Origin: Aquamicrobium lusatiense
GTDB lineage: Bacteria > Pseudomonadota > Alphaproteobacteria > Rhizobiales > Rhizobiaceae
DNA: 64,000 nucleotides
NCBI RefSeq assembly: GCF_014201615.1
Contig: NZ_JACHEU010000001.1
Span: 2,561,631 to 2,625,630, forward strand
Direction of reading: 5' to 3'
Shown here: one piece after another, positions 57,408 to 64,000 of the stretch
Numbering within the stretch: position 1 is the stretch's first letter
Layout of the letters: each line of letters begins with the position of its first letter
Notes under the pieces: generated by a model
Databases searched by the model: none
What the model was told of the DNA's origin: nothing
Seen by the model: only the letters and a program-made list of their open reading frames with translations
Position numbers and translations under genes: made by a program

Positions 57408-58037
57408 ATGATCCGCCCCTTCGCACCCGGCTTCCGCATCCCCACCGATCTCCTTTTGAAGGCCTATGCCTCCGGCGTCTTTCCCATGGCGGAAAGCGAA
57501 ACGGATCCGGAAGTGTTCTGGGTGCGGCCGGAAATTCGCGGCATCATTCCGCTGGATGCCTTCCACGTACCCAGAAGCCTTGCCAAGACGCTGCGGCACA
57601 ATCCGTTCGACATCAGGTTCGACACGGATTTCGAGGGCGTGATCGACGCCTGCGCGGAAAAGCGCGACGAGCGCCCTTCCACATGGATCAACGGCCCCAT
57701 CCGGGAAGCCTATGTGCAGCTTCACTACATGGGCCATTGCCATTCTGTCGAGGCCTGGCGCGAAGGCCGCCTTGTCGGCGGGCTCTATGGTGTTTCGTTG
57801 GGACGCGTCTTCTTCGGAGAAAGCATGTTCTCGAAAGAAACCGACGCCTCCAAGGCCTGTCTGGTGGCGCTGGTGGAACGCTTGCGGCAACAGGGCTACA
57901 GCCTGCTCGACACCCAGTTCACCACGGAGCATCTCAAGCGCTTCGGCGCCATAGACGTGCCCCGTGCGCAGTATGAGCAGCTTCTGGCCGAGGCCCTTGT
58001 CGGCACGGCAAGCTTCACCCCTTCCAGCAGCGGTTGA
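57408..58037 (+). CDS. aat: Leucyl/phenylalanyl-tRNA--protein transferase
   Basis: A 209-residue enzyme of the bacterial N-end rule, adding Leu or Phe to N-terminal Lys/Arg for ClpS/ClpAP degradation. Signatures: [65 protein letters not shown] and [16 protein letters not shown]. Full length. Confidence 0.96.
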   Translation: MIRPFAPGFRIPTDLLLKAYASGVFPMAESETDPEVFWVRPEIRGIIPLDAFHVPRSLAKTLRHNPFDIRFDTDFEGVIDACAEKRDERPSTWINGPIREAYVQLHYMGHCHSVEAWREGRLVGGLYGVSLGRVFFGESMFSKETDASKACLVALVERLRQQGYSLLDTQFTTEHLKRFGAIDVPRAQYEQLLAEALVGTASFTPSSSG

Positions 58038-58089
58038 AGCCGCCGCAACGCTGGCGTAGGATGGCACACGTTCCTCATATGTTCGACAA

Positions 58090-59442
58090 ATGCGCACCGC
58101 CGTCAATGATCCCGAACACGGCTTCTGCCGTGACTGCCTGACACTGCAGCCGGCAGCGGTGCGACGCTGCGCGCATTGCGGCAGCCCGCGGCTCGTGCGC
58201 CATCCCGAGCTCTACGGGCTGCATCTGGCCCATATCGATTGCGACGCATTCTATGCGGCGGTGGAAAAGCGCGACAATCCGGCGCTGAAGGACAAGCCCG
58301 TCATCATCGGTGGCGGCAAGCGCGGTGTGGTCTCGACCGCCTGCTACATTGCGCGCATCAACGGCGTGCGCTCGGCCATGCCAATGTTCAAGGCGCTGGA
58401 AGCCTGCCCGGAAGCGACCGTCATCAAGCCCGACATGGAGAAATATGCCCGCGTCGGGCGCGAGGTGCGTGCCATGATGCAGGACCTGACACCGCTGGTC
58501 GAACCGATCTCGATCGACGAGGCCTTTCTCGATCTGAGCGGAACGGAACGCATGCACGCCATGCCGCCGGCACTGGTGCTGGCGCGCTTTGCCCAAAGGC
58601 TGGAAAAGGAAATCGGCATCACCGCCTCGGTTGGCCTGTCCTACTGCAAGTTTCTTGCCAAGGTCGCGTCCGATTTCCGTAAACCCCGCGGCTTTTCCGT
58701 GATCGGGGAAGCGGAAGCGGTCAGTTTTCTTGCCGGGCAACCTGTGACGCTGATCTGGGGCGTCGGCAAGGCTTTTGCTGCCACACTGGAACGCGGCGGC
58801 ATCCGCTCCATAGGCCAGTTGCAGAAGATGGAGCAGAGCGAACTGATGCGCCGTTACGGCAGCATGGGCAACCGGCTGTTCAGGCTGTCACGTGGTCAGG
58901 ACGAACGCGTCGTCCACGCCGACCGCGACTCCAAGAGCGTATCGGCCGAAACCACTTTCGACACGGATTTTGGAGAACTGGACGATCTCGTTCCGGTGCT
59001 GCGCGCTCTTTCCGAAAAAGTGTCGGCGCGCCTGAAGAAAGCCAATCTGGCCGGCAGGACGGTGGTGCTGAAGCTGAAATCCAAGGATTTCAGGACACGC
59101 ACCCGCAACCGGCAGCTGGGTGACCCCACCCGTCTTGCCGACCGCATCTTCGCCACCGGCCTCGAACTTATGCGCAGGGAAATCGACGGTACGAAGTACC
59201 GGCTTCTGGGCATCGGCGTGTCGGATCTGTGCGATGCCGAAAAGGCCGATCCTCCGGATCTCGTCGACACCCGCTCGCACAAGCGCGCCCTTGCCGAAGG
59301 CGCTATCGACGTGCTGCGAAACAAATTCGGTAATGGTGCCGTCGAGACGGGCTACACTTTCGGCCGTGGCCATCGCGGCAAGCCCACCCGCCCCGGCGAG
59401 GAAGACGAGCCGGAGGTGCGCCATCCCTGGGAGCGGATCTGA
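58090..59442 (+). CDS. dinB: DNA polymerase IV with N-terminal zinc-ribbon extension
   Basis: A 450-residue Y-family translesion polymerase. Residues 1-45 carry two CxxC pairs (Cys13/16 and Cys27/30), a putative zinc ribbon absent from E. coli Pol IV. The polymerase begins [31 protein letters not shown] carries the second catalytic acidic pair; [33 protein letters not shown] (HhH) and a little-finger domain follow. I see no clear clamp-binding motif at the extreme C-terminus (HPWERI). Confidence 0.94.
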   Translation: MRTAVNDPEHGFCRDCLTLQPAAVRRCAHCGSPRLVRHPELYGLHLAHIDCDAFYAAVEKRDNPALKDKPVIIGGGKRGVVSTACYIARINGVRSAMPMFKALEACPEATVIKPDMEKYARVGREVRAMMQDLTPLVEPISIDEAFLDLSGTERMHAMPPALVLARFAQRLEKEIGITASVGLSYCKFLAKVASDFRKPRGFSVIGEAEAVSFLAGQPVTLIWGVGKAFAATLERGGIRSIGQLQKMEQSELMRRYGSMGNRLFRLSRGQDERVVHADRDSKSVSAETTFDTDFGELDDLVPVLRALSEKVSARLKKANLAGRTVVLKLKSKDFRTRTRNRQLGDPTRLADRIFATGLELMRREIDGTKYRLLGIGVSDLCDAEKADPPDLVDTRSHKRALAEGAIDVLRNKFGNGAVETGYTFGRGHRGKPTRPGEEDEPEVRHPWERI

Positions 59443-59462
59443 ACCGGAGGTCCTTCACCGGA

Positions 59463-60266
59463 TCAGTCGTTGTCGTCAGGAATGTTGAGAACCTTGCCGC
59501 AGGCCTTGCAATGGATGGCGTCAGGCTCATGCCTTTGCAGGCCGCAGCGCGGACAGGGGAAAAACACCTTGTTGGGCCGAAACAGCGCCCGCGCCAGCCG
59601 CACAAACAAAGTAATGCCGATGATCATGGTGACGATAGCCGTCAGCTTGCCGGCGACGCCGGGCAACACGATGTCACCAAAGCCCGTCGTCGTGACGGTC
59701 GCAACCGTCACATACATGGCATCCACATAGCCTTCAAAGCCGGAGCCGTTACGGAAGAAGAATGTGTAGACGAAGCCCGTAACCACGAACAGAAAGGTCA
59801 GCAGATTGACGACCGCATGGCTGGCCTCGCGCCATGGCCGCAGCCGTTTCATCTCGAAATGACGCCACAATGTGCCGCTGCGTGACAGCGACCACAGGCG
59901 CAATATGCGCAGGAACGCCAGATTGGCGAGCGCCTGCGGAAACAGCAGCGTCAGCAGGATGAAGATGTCGATCCAGGAGGTGGGCTGGCGGATCAGCCGC
60001 AACATGTCCGTGGAGGCGAGCAGCCTGCCGGCCATGTCCGCAGCGACAAGGGCGGCGACCAGATAGTCGATCCACAGGAAGCTGGGCGTTTCCTGCAACA
60101 CCGGCGTCAGGATGAAAAAAATGATGATGGCCAGATCGACCACGATGGTGGCGACCTGGAAGCGGAACGCAGCCGGCGAATTGCCGTGGTAAAGCTTTCG
60201 CAGCCCATCCCGGATGGCGGCAAGACCGGTCAGTTGCACGTCTTCGGCGTCGTTGTTCATTGCCAA
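59463..60266 (-). CDS. Voltage-gated-type ion channel with C-terminal zinc ribbon
   Basis: A 267-residue six-helix ion transporter: helices S1-S4 (about 35-140), a pore helix and selectivity filter TTGFGDIVLP, and S6 (LTAIVTMIIGITLFVRLARA). TTGFGD is a variant of the potassium TVGYGD filter. The cytoplasmic tail carries CPRC...CKAC (Cys238, 241, 253, 256), a small zinc ribbon. It probably conducts potassium. It is convergent with dinB, 20 bases apart. Confidence 0.88.
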   Translation of the reverse strand: MAMNNDAEDVQLTGLAAIRDGLRKLYHGNSPAAFRFQVATIVVDLAIIIFFILTPVLQETPSFLWIDYLVAALVAADMAGRLLASTDMLRLIRQPTSWIDIFILLTLLFPQALANLAFLRILRLWSLSRSGTLWRHFEMKRLRPWREASHAVVNLLTFLFVVTGFVYTFFFRNGSGFEGYVDAMYVTVATVTTTGFGDIVLPGVAGKLTAIVTMIIGITLFVRLARALFRPNKVFFPCPRCGLQRHEPDAIHCKACGKVLNIPDDND

Positions 60267-60306
60267 GCGATAGCGCTTCGCCGCGGGAGCGTCCAGTGAA
60301 GCCGGC

Positions 60307-63300
60307 TTACACCAGTTCCACCTCGATCACGCCCGGAACCGCGCCTATTGCCGAGGCGATGCGCGGGTCGATGCGATAGCGGTTGGGCAGCGCCACCTCG
60401 ATCTCGCCCTGCCCCTCCTCCTTCAGCACCACGATGCTGACCTGCCCTTCGCCGCTTTGCGACAGTCGGGCGGCAACGGAATCGACAGGCTCGGCACCAC
60501 GCACAAAAATGCGCAGCAGCTTCTGCACCTGGCTGGCAGCGTCGTCCAGTGACCTCACCGCCTGTATGCGCAGATTGACACCTTCCGGCCTGTCCTCGGC
60601 GCCGACCTCGATGACCACGGATTTGCCCGCCTCCAGATGGTCGCGGTACTGCGCCAGCGTTTCGGAGAACATCACGGCCTCGAACTGGCCGCTGGTATCG
60701 GAGAAATTCACCACACCCATCTTGTTGCCGGTACGGGTTTTCCGCTCCTGCTTGGAGGTGACGGTTCCTGCGAGACGTCCGGCCGATGCACCACGTTTCA
60801 CGGCAGCGGCGAAATCAGCCCAGTTCTGCACCCGCATCTTCTCCAGAACCTGCTTGTACTCATCCAGCGGATGCGCCGAGAGATAGAAGCCCACCACCTG
60901 AAATTCGCGGTGCAGACGCTCCGCCGGCAGCCATGGCTCGACGGCGGGCAAGTTGAGCGCATTCGACTGCGCGCCGAGCGAAACACCGAAAATATCGCCC
61001 TGCCCCGAGGTTGCGTTCTGCTGGGCAAGGGCCGCCAGTCCCATCATGCGCTCCACGCCCGCCATCATGGCGGCGCGCTCGTGGCCAAAGCAATCGAAGG
61101 CGCCCGCCATGATCAGGCTTTCGAACACGCGCTTGCCGACGATCTTCGGGTCGATGCGCTCGCAGAAATCGGCAAGGCTGCGGAACTGGCCTTCATCGCG
61201 CTTTTCCACGATGTGATCGACCGCCGCTTCGCCCACGCCCTTGAGGGCTGCCAGCGAATAGAAAATCTTGTTTTCGCCGACCTCGAACTCGCGATAGCTG
61301 GTCAGCACCGATGGCGGCACCACCTCGATGCCGAGGCGCATGGCGTCCTGCCGGAAATCGGCGAGCTTGTCGGTGTTGTTCATGTCGAGCGTCATCGACG
61401 CCGCAAGAAACTCCACCGGATAGTGCGCCTTCAGATAGGCGGTCTGATAGGAAACCACCGCATAGGCGGCGGCATGCGACTTGTTGAAGCCGTAGTCAGC
61501 GAACTTGGCCAGCAGATCGAAGATGAAGTTGGACTGCTGCTTGCTCACCCCGCGCTCGACCGCGCCGGAGACGAAGCGCTCGCGCTGCTTGTCCATTTCC
61601 GCGCGGATCTTCTTGCCCATGGCGCGGCGCAGCAGGTCTGCTTCGCCGAGCGAATAGCCTGCCAGCTCCTGCGCGATCTGCATCACCTGTTCCTGATAGA
61701 CGATGACGCCTTGTGTCTCGCGCACCAGATGATCGATCTTGGGGTGGATGGAAGCGGTTTCCTCCTCGCCATGCTTGCGGGCGTTGTAGGTGGGAATGTT
61801 CTCCATCGGGCCGGGCCGGTAGAGCGCCACCAGCGCGATGATGTCCTCGATGCAGTCCGGGCGCATGCCGATCAGCGCCTTGCGCATGCCCGCCGATTCC
61901 ACCTGGAACACGCCGACCGTCTCGCCGCGCGAAAGCATGGAATAAGTCGGCTGGTCGTCCAGAGGCAGCCTGGACAGGTCGATGTCGACGCCCCGCCGAC
62001 GTATCAGCTTCACCGCCGTTTCCAGCACGGTCAGCGTCTTGAGGCCGAGGAAGTCGAACTTCACCAGCCCCGCGTCTTCGACCTTCTTCATGTTGAACTG
62101 CGTGACCGGCATGTCCGAACGCGGATCGCGGTACATCGGCACCAGTTCCCACAAGGGCCGGTCGCCGATGACGATGCCGGCCGCATGGGTGGAGGCGTGG
62201 CGGTAGAGCCCTTCCAGCTTCAGCGCCATGTCGAGCAGGGTCTGGACGATCGGCTCCTTCTCCACCTCCTCGGCAAAGCGCGGCTCGGCCTCGATGGCGT
62301 CCTTGAGCTTGACCGGATTGGCGGGATTGGCCGGCACCATCTTGCACAGCCGGTCGACCAGCCCGTAGGGCATTTGCAGCACGCGACCGACATCGCGCAG
62401 CACCGCGCGCGCCTGAAGCGTTCCGAAGGTGATGATCTGCCCTACCTGCTCGCGGCCGTATTTGCCCTGCACGTAGCGGATCACCTCTTCGCGTCGGTCC
62501 TGACAGAAGTCGATGTCGAAGTCCGGCATCGACACGCGGTCGGGGTTGAGGAAGCGCTCGAACAGCAGCGAGAAACGCAGCGGATCGATGTCGGTGATGG
62601 TCAGCGCATAGGCCACCAGCGAACCCGCACCCGAGCCACGGCCCGGTCCCACGGGGATATCGTGTTCCTTGGCCCATTTGATAAAGTCGGCAACGATCAG
62701 GAAGTAACCCGGAAACTTCATCCGCTCGATGACGCCGAGCTCGAATTCGAGACGTTCCCGGTAATCCTCGACCGTATGGCCTTTGGTCGGCCCGTGCGCC
62801 TCCAGCCTGCGAGCCAGTCCCTCGCGCGCCTGCCGCTTGAGTTCCTCAGCCTCCGCCCTTTCGGCGGCATCCGGGTCCTCGACATCCGCACCGGCAAAGC
62901 GCGGCAGGATCGGCTTGCGGTTCTTCGGATAGTAGGAGCAGCGCATGGCGATCTCGACCGTATTGTCGAGCGCCTCTGGCAGGTCGGCGAACAGTTTCGC
63001 CATTTCCGCCTGCGATTTCAGGTAATTGTCCGGAGAGAGCCGCCGGCGGTCGTCGACCGCGATCACCGAGCCTTCGGCGATGGCGATCAGCGCGTCGTGC
63101 GCCTCATAGTCCTCGCGCTTGAGGAAGAAGGCCTCGTTGGTGGCAACCAGCGGCAACTCGTGCCGGTAGGCCAGATCGATGGTGCGCTGCTCGATACCGC
63201 GGTCATAGCCGGATACGCGCTCCAACTCGACATAGAGCCGGTCGCCGAACATTTCCTTGAGGAACAGCAGGCGCGATTCCGCCAGTTCCTGCCGGTCTGC

Positions 63301-63816
63301 CTTCAGCGCCGCTCCGACCGGCCCGCGCGGCCCGCCGGTCAGGCAGATCACGCCTTCGCGATATTGCTCCAGCATATCGCTGGTGGCATGCACCGGCTCG
63401 CCCGACGGCGTATCGAGATAGGCATGGCTGACAAGACGCACGAGATTGGCATAGCCTTCCTCGTTAGCCGCGATGAGCACGACCGGCGCCATGTCCGGCC
63501 CCGCCCGTCGCCGGTCGCGCGGTCCGTCCGCAGGCTCACCTGCGAAAGACAGATCGACCTGACAGCCCATGAGCGGCTGCACGCCGTCCTTGGTAGCCTT
63601 CTGCGCGAACTCCAGCGCACCGAACAGATTGTTGGTGTCGGTGACGGCAACGGCAGGCGCACTGTCCTTAACCGCATGCCCGACGATCGCACCAAGCTGA
63701 AGTGCGCCTTCCAGCAAGGAATAGGCGGAATGGACGCGCAGATGCACGAAAATGCGGCCCGATGCACTCGCAGGGAGTGTCTTCATCTTCTCGCTGGCTG
63801 ATTGATCGTCGCTCAT
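60307..63816 (-). CDS. dnaE: DNA polymerase III subunit alpha
   Basis: An approximately 1169-residue replicative polymerase: PHP domain (FVHLRVHSAYSLLEGALQLG at the start), the polymerase core with GRGSGAGSLVAYAL and catalytic MPDFDIDFCQDRREEV, GFNKSHAAAYAVVSYQTAYLKAHYP, a HhH region and a C-terminal OB domain (AGRLAGTVTSKQERKTRTGNK). No intein or split. I chose ATG 63816 (MSDDQSASEK); a TTG three codons upstream is possible. Confidence 0.97.
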   Translation of the reverse strand: MSDDQSASEKMKTLPASASGRIFVHLRVHSAYSLLEGALQLGAIVGHAVKDSAPAVAVTDTNNLFGALEFAQKATKDGVQPLMGCQVDLSFAGEPADGPRDRRRAGPDMAPVVLIAANEEGYANLVRLVSHAYLDTPSGEPVHATSDMLEQYREGVICLTGGPRGPVGAALKADRQELAESRLLFLKEMFGDRLYVELERVSGYDRGIEQRTIDLAYRHELPLVATNEAFFLKREDYEAHDALIAIAEGSVIAVDDRRRLSPDNYLKSQAEMAKLFADLPEALDNTVEIAMRCSYYPKNRKPILPRFAGADVEDPDAAERAEAEELKRQAREGLARRLEAHGPTKGHTVEDYRERLEFELGVIERMKFPGYFLIVADFIKWAKEHDIPVGPGRGSGAGSLVAYALTITDIDPLRFSLLFERFLNPDRVSMPDFDIDFCQDRREEVIRYVQGKYGREQVGQIITFGTLQARAVLRDVGRVLQMPYGLVDRLCKMVPANPANPVKLKDAIEAEPRFAEEVEKEPIVQTLLDMALKLEGLYRHASTHAAGIVIGDRPLWELVPMYRDPRSDMPVTQFNMKKVEDAGLVKFDFLGLKTLTVLETAVKLIRRRGVDIDLSRLPLDDQPTYSMLSRGETVGVFQVESAGMRKALIGMRPDCIEDIIALVALYRPGPMENIPTYNARKHGEEETASIHPKIDHLVRETQGVIVYQEQVMQIAQELAGYSLGEADLLRRAMGKKIRAEMDKQRERFVSGAVERGVSKQQSNFIFDLLAKFADYGFNKSHAAAYAVVSYQTAYLKAHYPVEFLAASMTLDMNNTDKLADFRQDAMRLGIEVVPPSVLTSYREFEVGENKIFYSLAALKGVGEAAVDHIVEKRDEGQFRSLADFCERIDPKIVGKRVFESLIMAGAFDCFGHERAAMMAGVERMMGLAALAQQNATSGQGDIFGVSLGAQSNALNLPAVEPWLPAERLHREFQVVGFYLSAHPLDEYKQVLEKMRVQNWADFAAAVKRGASAGRLAGTVTSKQERKTRTGNKMGVVNFSDTSGQFEAVMFSETLAQYRDHLEAGKSVVIEVGAEDRPEGVNLRIQAVRSLDDAASQVQKLLRIFVRGAEPVDSVAARLSQSGEGQVSIVVLKEEGQGEIEVALPNRYRIDPRIASAIGAVPGVIEVELV

Positions 63817-64000
63817 AAGTCGCAAACCGGGGATTCGTTCATTGATCCTTATAGTCGGAACAGGCCGGCTGCGAGTCCAGACCCAGCCTGTTCACAACTG
63901 CGTCTGCGCGGCGACGAAATGTCCAATCATGGTGTGCCACCTTGCGCCCCCGCCCCTTGCTGCTAGTTTAGCGACAATTGAAATTGTATTGCTGGGAGGA
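63817..64000. other. Region upstream of dnaE to window edge
   Basis: There is no gene in these 184 bases. The window ends in GCTGGGAGGA, a strong Shine-Dalgarno, so a plus-strand gene probably starts just past the edge; AT-rich sequence at about 63965-63990 may be its promoter. Confidence 0.4.

Noticed and set aside
55884..58106. A 740-codon minus-strand frame across accC and aat
   Set aside because: It crosses three clear plus-strand genes; the product has no recognisable motif.
60637..63801. A 1054-codon open frame antisense to dnaE
   Set aside because: High-G+C coding DNA often leaves the opposite frame open; the translation is His/Arg/Leu-rich low-quality sequence and dnaE is certain.

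Overview
The window is a 64 kb piece of an ordinary, densely packed alphaproteobacterial chromosome. Gene content and order point to Hyphomicrobiales (Rhizobiales), most likely a Brucellaceae/Phyllobacteriaceae-type organism. The markers are a pdhA-pdhB-pdhC-lpd operon with a lipoyl domain on E1-beta, CckA, a DksA with a degenerate zinc finger, RNase E with a large insert in its S1 domain, two RIME-like intergenic repeats, and a 2188-residue protein resembling the Agrobacterium Growth Pole Ring protein. G+C is high throughout. I see no rRNA, tRNA, prophage, insertion sequence, CRISPR array or defence island.

Layout: (1) 1-9.4 kb, mostly minus strand: pyruvate dehydrogenase operon with two hitch-hikers (SGNH hydrolase, GNAT acetyltransferase), ftsB, eno, a RIME-like repeat, kdsA with a VOC protein, and a 61-residue protein. 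(2) 9.4-13.3 kb, a more accessory stretch: a small secreted protein, a GMC oxidoreductase with a Tat-exported partner, a VOC protein and a ribbon-helix-helix protein. (3) 13.3-25.7 kb: cckA, a FliO-like membrane protein, a second RIME-like repeat, dksA, SixA-type phosphatase, ycjX/ycjF pair, a secreted protein, Lrp/AsnC regulator, UDG-like protein, GST, nuclease and a membrane histidine kinase. (4) 25.7-33.3 kb: cobT, a DUF1289/retropepsin/DUF924 set, folP-folB-folK, a DUF922 protease, an MFS exporter, a 2Fe-2S ferredoxin and an orphan Hpt protein. (5) 33.5-40.1 kb: the giant GPR-like polarity protein. (6) 40.5-50.4 kb: OmpA lipoprotein, prfB with a programmed +1 frameshift, PBP1A, AMIN/amidase, and divergent rne with a long leader. 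(7) 50.4-64 kb: glutaminase, aminotransferase, M48 protease, DsbA-like protein, aroQ-accB-accC, aat, dinB, an ion channel and dnaE.

Functionally the window is rich in cell-envelope and cell-cycle genes: cckA, a PleC/DivJ-like kinase, Hpt, the GPR-like polar growth protein, ftsB, PBP1A, amidase and OmpA. The rest is core metabolism (pyruvate to acetyl-CoA to malonyl-CoA, folate, KDO, shikimate) and information processing (RF2, RNase E, DksA, Pol III alpha, Pol IV).

The most notable items are the GPR-like protein with an exact 29-residue repeat array, the canonical prfB frameshift site, a phased array of ATGCA palindromes upstream of pdhA, the paired RIME-like repeats, and a 350-base gap between two near-identical terminators. 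Nothing here looks like a wholly new multi-gene system.
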